From: Aidingimonas lacisalsi
Lineage (GTDB): Bacteria > Pseudomonadota > Gammaproteobacteria > Pseudomonadales > Halomonadaceae
DNA: 64,000 bases
Assembly: GCF_008079445.1 (NCBI RefSeq)
Contig: NZ_VRYH01000001.1
Coordinates: forward strand, 62,001 to 126,000
Direction: 5' to 3'
The number at the start of each line of letters is the position of its first letter. Within the stretch, counting starts at the first letter, position 1. The notes under the pieces were generated by a model. That model was not told where the DNA came from, searched no databases, and saw only the letters and a program-made list of their open reading frames with translations. This document shows positions 45,701 through 53,155 of this stretch, piece after piece. The translations under genes were made by a program, and so were the position numbers.

Positions 45701-45816
45701 CTGCGGCCATGGCCTTCGGCCTGGGCGTCGGCACGGTCATGAGCCTCGGCATGGTGCCGGTGCTCTACACGATGTTCTTCGCCATCGACACCCAAGCACC
45801 CGAGCGCGGAGTCTGA
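42721..45816 (+). CDS. RND-family efflux pump inner-membrane protein (AcrB/MexB superfamily)
   Basis: 1031 aa with the two-fold repeated RND layout: helix 1, a large periplasmic loop, six helices, then the same again. Features include TTAFPGLPAEQVEENITKPLEE, the proton-relay Asp in GLLVDNAIVIAEDF, FVPQKFFPDSDRSQVLV after helix 7, and RRLRPILMSTITTVLGFLPL near the end. It is a proton-driven exporter; the single visible Asp in the relay and the overall sequence place it with the VexF/AcrB-like multidrug branch used by many halophiles and pseudomonads. Substrates are unknown. Confidence 0.95.
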   Translation: MNLSQLAHQRRSVLYLATIVAMLYGIFSYVTMPAREDPKITIREALVTTAFPGLPAEQVEENITKPLEESIRSIGEVERIESTSMRGRSILHVEIQDRYFNLDQIWDELREKVEAAKPELPDGTQDPIVNDDFGDVAVVTAALTADDFPQAQQQEIAEHIRTSLYGVEGTRKVELLGIQEQRVFIDIAEARLAEVGLSPAELSSQIQSRNIYPPGGVLDAGEQRLALEVSGEFASLEALGDTEIRLPEGSTLRLRDLGEIHRGYQDPVDRPAYFNGKPAIVFAISMLEGESVLDYGHAVEARLDELRDTLPAGYRLDIMTFQPDQVANAVYGVTSSVMQTLVIVLAVVVLFLGLRTGLIVGSIIPAVMLVTLAIMGLTEMTLQRASLATLVIALGLLVDNAIVIAEDFKTRLEAGHHRDQALKETGSELALPLFSSTLTTILVFLPLMLAEHVAGEYTRSISIVIAITLLSSWFLSLTVTPVLCHRFLKAPSTPRTDSAPSLSDRLFRWMSERYARLLARVLHHRVPFLVAMGLALVAGVAMMQFVPQKFFPDSDRSQVLVTLDFPSDIAENATDRRMQELSDSLQQAPALHDDVTSIAAYSGFGGPRFVLSLTPIDPAPNKGFMVLNVADRERVDAVIHATREYLATHQPDISPQVTRMFLGPSDSTLLQVQVKGPDREVLFTAAKDVETILGGLDGAQGIRQSWEARIPALTIAVDQARARNAGITSEDIARSLQGAIDGYHLSHYREGDDIIPIMMRYAEEQRASVERLKSLTVYPLDSPGDGVPLSQVADVRLDNGYYRIDRENLVRTITIEGRNRHLTAEDMVPRVEPALRELEANLPPGHWIEFDGVVKESAEGQAALQANLPLCIGLIFILLVAQFNSFKRPLLIVATIPLVIVGVALGLLASRADFGFMVMLGLYSLAGIIINNAIVLIDRIDIERRAAGADTAGRDAVIKASARRLRPILMSTITTVLGFLPLIIGHDPLFYGMAAAMAFGLGVGTVMSLGMVPVLYTMFFAIDTQAPERGV

Positions 45817-45820
45817 CCCC

Positions 45821-46447
45821 ATGACGACCGAGGACACTACCCGCGACCGTCTGATACATGCCGGTATCCGCCTGTTCGGCGAGCATGGTTACAAAGCCAC
45901 CACCACTCGCATGCTGGCCGACGAAGCGCAAGCCAACATCGGCTCCATCGCCTATTACTTCGACAACAAGCACGGACTCTACCTGGCGGCGGCGCACTAT
46001 ATCGCCGGCGCCATCCGCCAGCGCCTGGGCTTGACCAAGCCACTCGAGGCACCAGAGGATCAGACGGCGGCTCGAGAGTTGCTGGACGCCATCGTTAGAC
46101 GCATGGTCCGCACCTTTGCCGAAGACATCGAACTCCGCCAGTGGTTATTGCTGGTGATCCGTGAACAGGTTCGACCCAGCGAAGCCTTCGATATCCTGCA
46201 GAGCCAGGCCTTCGGCGTCGTTCAGGCCACCCTGAGCGCGCTGATCGGCCAACTCACCGGCCGCGATGCCGACGACCCCAGGACCATCATCGAAGTGCAT
46301 ACCCTGGTCGGCCAGGTGGTTTTCTTCCTGATCGGACGCGAGCCTCTGTTGCGACGCCTGGAACTCCAGACCTTCGACACCGACACACTCGCAGCCATCG
46401 AAGACGTCGTCGCCTCGCATCTACGTCTCTACACCACATCGGACTGA
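45821..46447 (+). CDS. TetR-family regulator of the efflux operon (CerR / DUF1956 type)
   Basis: 208 aa. The N-terminal helix-turn-helix covers about residues 26-45 (TTRMLADEAQANIGSIAYYF). The C-terminal helical domain (VRRMVRTFAEDIELRQWLLLVIREQVRPSEAFDIL) matches the DUF1956 / CerR type often found with RND genes. The gene starts 4 bases after the pump stop codon, so it is the third gene of the operon and probably represses it through the palindrome at 41535-41550. An intrinsic terminator follows directly. Confidence 0.9.
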   Translation: MTTEDTTRDRLIHAGIRLFGEHGYKATTTRMLADEAQANIGSIAYYFDNKHGLYLAAAHYIAGAIRQRLGLTKPLEAPEDQTAARELLDAIVRRMVRTFAEDIELRQWLLLVIREQVRPSEAFDILQSQAFGVVQATLSALIGQLTGRDADDPRTIIEVHTLVGQVVFFLIGREPLLRRLELQTFDTDTLAAIEDVVASHLRLYTTSD

Positions 46448-46449
46448 AA

Positions 46450-46475
46450 GCCCTGGCTGCTTCCAGGGCCATTTT
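46450..46475 (+). terminator. Intrinsic terminator after the TetR gene
   Basis: GCCCTGG, loop CTGCTT, CCAGGGC, then CATTTT: a 7-bp stem with a T-run, starting 2 bases after the TetR stop. It closes the efflux operon. Confidence 0.85.
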
Positions 46476-46531
46476 CGTTAGCAGCAAAACCGTCTAGGCT
46501 ATAGGAACAAGAGGTAACGGAGGACGCCAAG

Positions 46532-46843
46532 ATGCACAAGCATGTCGAATGGGACGCTCCCGGCCACGACAGTGTCAGTGACTATTATGCCAAGGATCCC
46601 AATGACTACGCTCGCCCCTACGCCGGCAGCGTCCTTTCGGCCCGTTTTCAGGGCAAGATCGTGCGTATCAAGGTCGCCGCCTATATCGACGGCACCAGTA
46701 TCGGCGATGTCGTCGCCCTGATCGATCCGGAAAATGGCGGCCGTCTCAACGCCTACGGCAAGCTCGCCCTGGGCGATACCGTACGACTGCCGGATGACTA
46801 TCGCGCCTTCGAGCCACCCAAACCGGAGGACGAAGACGACTGA
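46532..46843 (+). CDS. Hypothetical protein, small and acidic
   Basis: 103 aa, with GGAGGACGCCAAG before the ATG. It has no signal peptide or membrane segment. The middle (YAGSVLSARFQGKIVRIKVAAYIDGTSIGDVVALIDP) looks like a small beta barrel or OB-like fold with a glycine-rich turn, and the end is a highly acidic tail (PKPEDEDD). I do not recognise a family. It stands alone between two terminated operons, so context gives no function. Good codon use and a good ribosome binding site support a real gene. Confidence 0.75.
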   Translation: MHKHVEWDAPGHDSVSDYYAKDPNDYARPYAGSVLSARFQGKIVRIKVAAYIDGTSIGDVVALIDPENGGRLNAYGKLALGDTVRLPDDYRAFEPPKPEDEDD

Positions 46844-47097
46844 CCGTCACGCAGCCCTAATCAACGACTCTCAAGAAAGCCAGGGAACACGCCAGACGAC
46901 GATCGACGAGCTACACCGTGCCGCCGTGCTTGCCAAAGCAGCCACGGTCATGACCAGATGGACCCGCCAACGTAAGCTAAACGTTCGTCCTCTGGTCAAG
47001 AGGCGCCAGGTAGCGCAAAGTATTTGCTGGCCAGTATCGATGAATACGCTGGACCATGACCCCGATTCACAAAAGCTACAACTGCCCAGGGGCTTGA

Positions 47098-47874
47098 ATG
47101 TCGTCCATTATCGAAGTCAGCCACGTCAACAAGACGTTCGGCGGGCCGACCATCATCAATGACTGCTCGCTGAGCGTCGCCGAAGGCTCGATTACGGGCT
47201 TGATCGGACCCAATGGCGCCGGCAAGTCGACCCTTTTCAACATCATCGCCGGCAACCTGGCCCCGGATTCCGGCCAGGTCTTCCTCGACGGGGAAGAGAT
47301 CTCCCCACTGACTGCGGATCAACGCTTTCATCGTGGCCTGCTTCGCACCTTCCAGATAGCCCATGAATTCACGCACCTGACCGCACTGGAGAACCTGATG
47401 ATGGTGCCGCCGGCTCAGCCCGGCGAAAACCTGTTTCATACCTGGCTGAAACCCGGCAAGGTTCGCGACCGGGAACGAGACGTTCGCGAACGAGCGCTGG
47501 AAGTCATCGATTTCATCGGGCTTGATCATGTACGCAACGAACTGGCCGGCAACCTCTCCGGAGGTCAGAAAAAGCTACTCGAGCTGGGCCGTACCATGAT
47601 GACCGAAGCCCGTGTCGTGCTGCTCGACGAAATCGCCGCCGGGGTCAACCGGACGTTGCTGGGCGATCTGGTGAACAATATCGAACGTCTCAACCGTGAG
47701 CGTGGCTACACCTTTCTGGTCATCGAACATGACATGGACATGATCGCCCGACTCTGCGATCCCGTCATTGTGCTGACCCAAGGCAGCGTCATGGTCGAAG
47801 GCAGCATCGACGAAATACAGAACAACCCCGACGTCATCGAAGCCTATTTCGGCGCGGGTGCGACCACTGACTGA
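47098..47874 (+). CDS. livG: Branched-chain amino-acid-type ABC transporter ATP-binding protein LivG
   Basis: 258 aa. Walker A is GPNGAGKST, the signature is LSGGQKK and Walker B is VVLLDEIAAG; the Pro usual after DE is Ile here. LivG-specific insert sequences (FRTFQIAHEFTHLTALENLMMV) and the C-terminal VIEAYFGAG support LivG over other ABC ATPases. With LivF it powers a LivHM permease. AGGGGCTTGA precedes the start. The gene leads an operon livG-livF-livH-livM, an order that puts the ATPases before the permeases. The substrate may be an amino acid, amide or related compound. Confidence 0.93.
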   Translation: MSSIIEVSHVNKTFGGPTIINDCSLSVAEGSITGLIGPNGAGKSTLFNIIAGNLAPDSGQVFLDGEEISPLTADQRFHRGLLRTFQIAHEFTHLTALENLMMVPPAQPGENLFHTWLKPGKVRDRERDVRERALEVIDFIGLDHVRNELAGNLSGGQKKLLELGRTMMTEARVVLLDEIAAGVNRTLLGDLVNNIERLNRERGYTFLVIEHDMDMIARLCDPVIVLTQGSVMVEGSIDEIQNNPDVIEAYFGAGATTD

Positions 47875-47894
47875 CACGAGCCGAGATATAACCA

Positions 47895-48599
47895 ATGCCA
47901 CTACTCGACGCACAAGACGTGCATGGCGGCTACGGCAGCATGAATATTCTCAATGGCGTCGACCTGGCCATTGAAGCACATGAAATCGGCGTTATCGTCG
48001 GGCCCAACGGTGCCGGCAAATCGACCATGCTCAAGGCCATATTCGGCCTGCTCCAGGTGAGCCAGGGCTCGATACGACTGCGTGGCGAAGACATCACCAA
48101 TGTCGCGCCCAACAAGCTGGTCCAGATGGGAATGGGCTTTGTGCCGCAGGAGTACAATATCTTCCCCAGCCTGACCGTTCAGGAAAATCTCGAGATGGGG
48201 GCCTACATCAAGCCACGTCCTCATACGCGTCTGCTTGACCATGTCTTCGAACTGTTCCCCCCGCTGGTGGAAAAACGCCGGCAACCGGCCGGCGAACTTT
48301 CCGGTGGCCAGCGCCAGATGGTCGCAATGGGGAGAGCCCTGATGACCGAACCCGGCCTGCTGTTGATGGATGAGCCCACGGCGGGCCTATCGCCACTGTT
48401 CATGAACGAAATTTTCACCCGGATCAAGGAGATCAACGCCGCCGGTGTCGGCATCCTCATGGTCGAACAGAACGCCAAGCAGGCGCTGGGTATTGCCGAC
48501 AAGGGATTCGTGCTGGCCGCCGGACAGAACCGCTTCACCGACACTGGCCAGAACCTGCTCAACGATCCGGAAGTCGCCCGCAGTTTCCTGGGCGGCTGA
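47895..48599 (+). CDS. livF: Branched-chain amino-acid-type ABC transporter ATP-binding protein LivF
   Basis: 234 aa. Walker A GPNGAGKST, LSGGQRQ signature and LLLMDEPTAGLSP as Walker B are present. LivF markers are FGLLQVSQGSIRLRGEDITN, GMGFVPQEYNIFPSLTVQENLEMGAY and the ending EVARSFLGG. It pairs with LivG at the cytosolic face. It follows livG by 20 bases and precedes livH by 24. Confidence 0.93.
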   Translation: MPLLDAQDVHGGYGSMNILNGVDLAIEAHEIGVIVGPNGAGKSTMLKAIFGLLQVSQGSIRLRGEDITNVAPNKLVQMGMGFVPQEYNIFPSLTVQENLEMGAYIKPRPHTRLLDHVFELFPPLVEKRRQPAGELSGGQRQMVAMGRALMTEPGLLLMDEPTAGLSPLFMNEIFTRIKEINAAGVGILMVEQNAKQALGIADKGFVLAAGQNRFTDTGQNLLNDPEVARSFLGG

Positions 48600-48623
48600 T
48601 TGAGTCATGCAAGGAGCGATATC

Positions 48624-49628
48624 TTGAACGAACTGGTGTTCTTCATTAACAACGTGGTGGTGTCGGGGACCGTAAGCAGCTCGATCTATGCCATGGGTGC
48701 CATCGGCGTGACGCTGGTATTCAGCATCATGCGTTTCGCCCACTTCGCCCATGCCGACATGATGACGCTGGGCGCCTTCTTCGTGCTGGGGTTGACGATG
48801 CTGTTTCCCGAAGTCGGCGTTGCCGTCGGTCTGCCATCGGCCCTGATTCTGATGCCCATCGCCATGGTACTGACCGCCATCGTCGCCGTGGGGATCGATC
48901 GAGCGTTCTATAAACCGCTGCGTGACCATAACGTCAAACCCATCGTTCTGGTGATCGGCTCGTTGGGTGTGACACTGATGCTGCAGGGCCTGATCCGGTT
49001 GTTTGCAGGAACCGGCTCCCGCAGCCTGTACATCGCCGAGCGCAAGGACATCTTTCGCCTCGAGCTTCCCGGGGAATTGGCCACGCGCCCGATCGTCATT
49101 ACCGAACCGCAGATCATCCTGTTCTTCTGCACAGTCGGTGCCGTCGTCGCCCTGCACTGGTTTCTCACCCGATCGCGGCTGGGCAAGGCCATGCGCGCCA
49201 TGTCGGATAATCCTGACCTGGCGCGAGTTTCGGGCATCAATACGAATACCGTCATCGCCGTGACCTGGATGATCGCCGGTGCCCTGGCAACCGCCGCCGG
49301 AACTCTGCTGTCGCTGGATGTCGTCCTGAAACCCGACTTGAGCTTCTTCCTGCTGCTACCGATATTCGCAGCCGCCATCGTCGGCGGAGTCGGCCATCCC
49401 TACGGGGCCATCGCCGGCGGTTTCGTGGTCGGTTTTGCCGAAACCCTCGCCGTTTTCAACTGGGCGGTGCTCTTACGGCCTTTCCAGGATATGTTGCCTG
49501 CCGGATGGGAGTTGCCGACCTATCTGGCCTTCGTCGGCACCGAGTACAAGATCACCGTGCCGTTCTTCATCCTGGTGGCCATTCTCGTCTGGCGCCCCAC
49601 CGGCCTGTTCAAAGGGAAGGTGCTGTAA
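48624..49628 (+). CDS. livH: Branched-chain amino-acid-type ABC transporter permease LivH
   Basis: 334 aa from TTG 48624, which has AAGGAG 8 bases upstream. An in-frame TTG at 48600 would overlap the livF stop region and has no such site. About eight membrane segments are seen, with LivH motifs GAIGVTLVFSIMRFAHFAHADMMTLGAF, DNPDLARVSGINTNTVIAVTW and IVGGVGHPYGAIAGGFVVGF. It forms the membrane channel with LivM. Its stop overlaps the livM start (TAATG). Confidence 0.92.
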   Translation: MNELVFFINNVVVSGTVSSSIYAMGAIGVTLVFSIMRFAHFAHADMMTLGAFFVLGLTMLFPEVGVAVGLPSALILMPIAMVLTAIVAVGIDRAFYKPLRDHNVKPIVLVIGSLGVTLMLQGLIRLFAGTGSRSLYIAERKDIFRLELPGELATRPIVITEPQIILFFCTVGAVVALHWFLTRSRLGKAMRAMSDNPDLARVSGINTNTVIAVTWMIAGALATAAGTLLSLDVVLKPDLSFFLLLPIFAAAIVGGVGHPYGAIAGGFVVGFAETLAVFNWAVLLRPFQDMLPAGWELPTYLAFVGTEYKITVPFFILVAILVWRPTGLFKGKVL

Positions 49629-50908
49629 TGAAACTGTCAGCCATGCCCCAGTCACGTCGCGACCTGCTGTTGTTCCTCACCTTGTTGATCCCCGTCTTCG
49701 GCGTTTTCCTGGCCATGGGGCCGGCCTATGGCGCACGCATGTCGGTCGAAGCCGCCTGCTATGCCATCATCGCCTTGGGCTTGACCATCCAGTGGGGCTA
49801 TGCCGGCCAGTTCAACGCCGGTGTCATGGGGTTCGTGGCACTCGGTGGCGTCAGCGCGATGCTGCTCAGCGTGCCCCCCAATCCGGATTTCTGGAACAGT
49901 GACTTACCGGGTGAACTGGCGCGTGTCCTGTTGACCCTGGTGGCGGGCATCGCCTTGGTGGTGGCAACCTCCCGGCTTCACCGATTGGGTGTTTCCCGCC
50001 GCATACGCACGGTGCTCACCGTGGGCGTCGCACTGATCGCCTATCTCACCTTCATCAACCAATTGACCCCGGTTGCCAGTGCCATAGAGTCGCAAGCCGG
50101 TTTCATCGGTGGTATGGGCTTGCCCGCTTGGGTGGGTTGGCTGGTTGGTGGCGCCCTGGCCGGCGGTATCGGCTATTTCATCGGCCATATCTGCCTGGGC
50201 TTGCGCAGCGACTATCTGGCCATCGCCACCCTCGGTATCGCCGAAATCATCAAAGCCTTTCTCAAGAACGCCGACTGGCTGACCCGTGGCACGGCCACCG
50301 TGTCGCCACTGCCGTGGCCAACCCCCGGTGCCGGCGAGCTCGGCTTCGTGCTATCCCGTTCGATCTATCTATCCATCACGGCCGTCATGATCGCGGTCAT
50401 CTTCTTCCTGCTGCACCGCGCTTACCATGCTCCCTGGGGTCGCACCATCCGCGCCATTCGCGACAATGAAGTCTCGGCCGCCGCGATGGGCAAGAACATC
50501 AACAAGCGACGGTTGGAAATCTTCGTTTTCGGTTGTGTCCTGATGGGAATCGGCGGCGCCGCACTGACCAGTTTCAACAGCATCTTCGACCCATCCGGTT
50601 ACCTCCCGCTCAACCACACCTTCCTGGTACTGGCGATGGTGATACTGGGCGGCCCCGGCAACAATCTGGGTACGCTCTTCGGTGCCGTGCTGGTCTACAT
50701 CATCTGGATCATGTCAGCGCCCGTCGCCCTATTCCTGATGGACCTCGTCGTCATGGCAGGACAAGCCTGGTTCGGCTGGGAATCGGCCGGCAACCTCGAT
50801 AGCCGCGCCCTGCAGGCTCGCGTATTCGTGATCGGCTTGCTGATCTCGCTGGTATTGCGTTATGCGCCAAAAGGGCTGATGCCCGAGCGGGTTCCCCACC
50901 ATCGCTGA
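49628..50908 (+). CDS. livM: Branched-chain amino-acid-type ABC transporter permease LivM
   Basis: 426 aa from ATG 49628, overlapping the livH stop by one base. It is longer than typical LivM because of a segment of about 100 residues (positions 90-190, with three extra hydrophobic stretches) before LRSDYLAIATLGIAEIIKAF. LivM motifs follow: IRDNEVSAAAMGKNI and MVILGGPGNNLGTLFGAVLVY. It is an inner-membrane permease working with LivH. A bidirectional terminator follows. Confidence 0.92.
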   Translation: MKLSAMPQSRRDLLLFLTLLIPVFGVFLAMGPAYGARMSVEAACYAIIALGLTIQWGYAGQFNAGVMGFVALGGVSAMLLSVPPNPDFWNSDLPGELARVLLTLVAGIALVVATSRLHRLGVSRRIRTVLTVGVALIAYLTFINQLTPVASAIESQAGFIGGMGLPAWVGWLVGGALAGGIGYFIGHICLGLRSDYLAIATLGIAEIIKAFLKNADWLTRGTATVSPLPWPTPGAGELGFVLSRSIYLSITAVMIAVIFFLLHRAYHAPWGRTIRAIRDNEVSAAAMGKNINKRRLEIFVFGCVLMGIGGAALTSFNSIFDPSGYLPLNHTFLVLAMVILGGPGNNLGTLFGAVLVYIIWIMSAPVALFLMDLVVMAGQAWFGWESAGNLDSRALQARVFVIGLLISLVLRYAPKGLMPERVPHHR

Positions 50909-50927
50909 TACGATCGTCAAGCATGAA

Positions 50928-50958
50928 CGGGCCCCGGAGAGCGCATCTCCGGGGCCCG
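50928..50958. terminator. Bidirectional terminator between livM and livK
   Basis: CGGGCCCCGGAGA and TCTCCGGGGCCCG are perfect 13-bp arms around loop GCGCA. It sits in the 71-bp gap between the convergent livM and livK genes and can stop both transcripts. Confidence 0.9.
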
Positions 50959-50979
50959 CTGTTCCGGAAAACGACGACG

Positions 50980-52179
50980 TCAGAAGTCCAGAATCCCCTG
51001 GGACTCGAAGTTGCCGTCCTCGACCAGCATCTCGACGATGATTCCCGGCACATCGCCGTTCTCATCGAACTCGTGACTACCGGAAGCGCCTTCGTAGTTG
51101 ATCTCCTCACCGTCGGCGATCAACTGCTTGGCCTTCTCCCACTCCCCGGGCAGGATCGTCTCACCCGGTTCGGAAGCCACCGCACGCAAAGCGTCGGAAA
51201 GCCCTTCACGACCGTCTGAACCGTTCTGTTCCACCGCCAGTGCCAGCAGGAAGGCAGCATCATAGGATTGTGAAGCGAATACCGCCTCGGGATCGAAGCC
51301 CGCCTCTTCTGCCATTTCGTCGAACATGCCGGCCCCCGGAATATCCGGCGTGCCCGGACGCGTGGCGATCATGCCATCGAGGGCATCACCACCAACCGCC
51401 TCGGTCAGACCAGAGCCGACCATACCATCCGCACCGGCGAACTGGGTGAACATGCCCCCTTCATAGGCCTGGCGCAGAATCGTCTGTCCCGATCCATCGG
51501 CATATGCCAGCACCACCAGATTCTGCGACCCGCCGGAAGAGAGCGCCCCCAATTCGCTGCGATAATCGGCACGCCCGTCTTCATGAGCTTCGTTCGCCGT
51601 TACCGTGCCGCCCTCGGCCTCGAACGTGGCCTCGAAGGCATCCGACAGGCCTCGCCCGTAATCGTTATTGACATACGTGACGGCGACATCCTGGATGTCT
51701 TTCGACAACAGCAACTTGGCCAGCATCTCACCTTGATAGGCATCCGAGGATACCGTGCGGAACACCAGGTCGTCGTCTTCCAGTTCGGTTACCGCAGGCG
51801 CTGTCGACGCCGGCGATACCATGACCACGCCGCCGGGAATCGCCGCATTGTTGGCGGCCGCAATGGTGGCACCGGTACATAGCGCCCCCACGATGGCCGT
51901 CACCTCATCCGAATTCACCAATCGGTCTGCCGCGTTGCTGGCTGCCGATGAGTCGGAACACGTCGTATCGCCGGTGGGCATTTCCAGCGTTTCCCCATCG
52001 AGCATACCGCCCTGATCATTGATCTGGGAAACCGCCAGTTGCGCCCCTTCGTGAATTGGTGGCGTCAGACTCTCGATCGCGCCGGTAAAGCCCCCCAGGA
52101 AGCCGATCCGGACTTCCGCCTGCGCCGCGGGTGCCAGTGAGGCGGCAGCGATCGCTGCCGTTAACAGAACTTTCTTCAT
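50980..52179 (-). CDS. livK: ABC transporter substrate-binding protein, LivK / amino-acid-type
   Basis: 399 aa with a signal peptide (VLLTAAIAAASLAPAAQA) and a highly acidic mature part, as usual for halophile periplasmic proteins. Family features: VRIGFLGGFTGAIESLTPPIHEGAQLAVSQIN, AIVGALCTGATIAAANNAAIP and VTYVNNDYGRGLSDAFE. Like LivK, it binds an amino acid or amide for the LivHMGF membrane complex. The gene is convergent with the operon that encodes that complex, which is unusual because livK normally lies at its head or end on the same strand. Separate regulation is likely. Confidence 0.92.
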   Translation of the reverse strand: MKKVLLTAAIAAASLAPAAQAEVRIGFLGGFTGAIESLTPPIHEGAQLAVSQINDQGGMLDGETLEMPTGDTTCSDSSAASNAADRLVNSDEVTAIVGALCTGATIAAANNAAIPGGVVMVSPASTAPAVTELEDDDLVFRTVSSDAYQGEMLAKLLLSKDIQDVAVTYVNNDYGRGLSDAFEATFEAEGGTVTANEAHEDGRADYRSELGALSSGGSQNLVVLAYADGSGQTILRQAYEGGMFTQFAGADGMVGSGLTEAVGGDALDGMIATRPGTPDIPGAGMFDEMAEEAGFDPEAVFASQSYDAAFLLALAVEQNGSDGREGLSDALRAVASEPGETILPGEWEKAKQLIADGEEINYEGASGSHEFDENGDVPGIIVEMLVEDGNFESQGILDF

Positions 52180-52361
52180 GATTGTTCTCGCTGTTGCTTA
52201 ACAAAGGAGTAACGATTTAACTCTGGAACTCTAACCGTCAAAACTCAAGTCTTCTTCACCAACGTTAGGCGTCTATACTATTCGCCATCGACAGCAAGAA
52301 TATCATCACGTGGCGATCGACCGTTTGCCCTTCACCACTACTGCCCCGATCAGGAGTCGCT

Positions 52362-53153
52362 ATGAACAACAACACAGCCAAGCCGTTCGCTTTCCCCTAT
52401 CGTGCAGCCCTGCTTGGTACCAGTTGCCTGCTGTTCGCTGCTTCCAGTGTTCAGGCCGCCGGCCCGAACGGCGAGTCCATCGCCTATGACGTCGACGGCG
52501 AGAGTTTCCAGGGCTATCTAGCCAGCCCCCAGGAAGAGTCCAAGGGCACCGTTCTGATCATCCACGACTGGGATGGACTGAACGAGTACGAACAGTTACG
52601 CGCCGAGATGCTGGCCGAGCAGGGCTATGCTGCCTTCGCCGTCGACCTCTATGGCGAAGGCAACCGCCCCGAATCGGTCGATGCTCGCAAGGCGGAAACG
52701 AAAAAACTGTATGAAGATCGCGAGCGGATGCGCCAGTTGACGCTCGCTGGGCTGGAGCAGGCACGAGAGAAGGGAGCGCCGGACAAGACCGTCGTCATGG
52801 GCTACTGCTTCGGTGGTGCCGTGGTGCTGGAAATGGCCCGTTCCGCCGATGTCGAAGGGGTGACGGGGTACGCCAGCTTCCACGGCAGTCTCGGCACACC
52901 GGAGGGCCAGCAATGGCCGGAAGAAGGGGTCGCACCGATCCTGGTCGCTCACGGCGGCGCCGATGAATCCGTCACCATGGACGATGTCGCCACCCTCTCG
53001 GAAGAACTCGAAGCCGTTGGTGCCACCTACGAGATCCAGGTCTACTCCGGCGCTCCCCACGCCTTCACCGTCTTCGATGGCGACCGTTACCAGGAACGTG
53101 CCGATGAACAGTCGTGGAACGCTTTCCTCGGCTTCCTGGATCAGCAGTTGTAA
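52362..53153 (+). CDS. Dienelactone hydrolase family protein, exported
   Basis: 263 aa, alpha/beta hydrolase. A signal peptide (AALLGTSCLLFAASSVQAAG) indicates secretion. The catalytic triad is visible: Cys149 in GYCFGG, Asp201 in HGGADESVT and His233 in GAPHAFT. VLIIHDWDGLNEY is the family's second-strand motif. Known members hydrolyse dienelactones or short esters; the exported group often has unknown substrates. It is followed 3 bases later by a C45 peptidase-like gene, probably the same transcript. Confidence 0.9.
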   Translation: MNNNTAKPFAFPYRAALLGTSCLLFAASSVQAAGPNGESIAYDVDGESFQGYLASPQEESKGTVLIIHDWDGLNEYEQLRAEMLAEQGYAAFAVDLYGEGNRPESVDARKAETKKLYEDRERMRQLTLAGLEQAREKGAPDKTVVMGYCFGGAVVLEMARSADVEGVTGYASFHGSLGTPEGQQWPEEGVAPILVAHGGADESVTMDDVATLSEELEAVGATYEIQVYSGAPHAFTVFDGDRYQERADEQSWNAFLGFLDQQL

Positions 53154-53155
53154 CC

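Noticed and set aside
46844-47097. Interval before livG considered as a small gene
   Set aside because: No frame with a ribosome binding site or family sequence; more likely the livG promoter region.
48600-48623. Upstream TTG start for livH
   Set aside because: The TTG at 48624 has AAGGAG at good distance, while 48600 directly follows the livF stop without a site.
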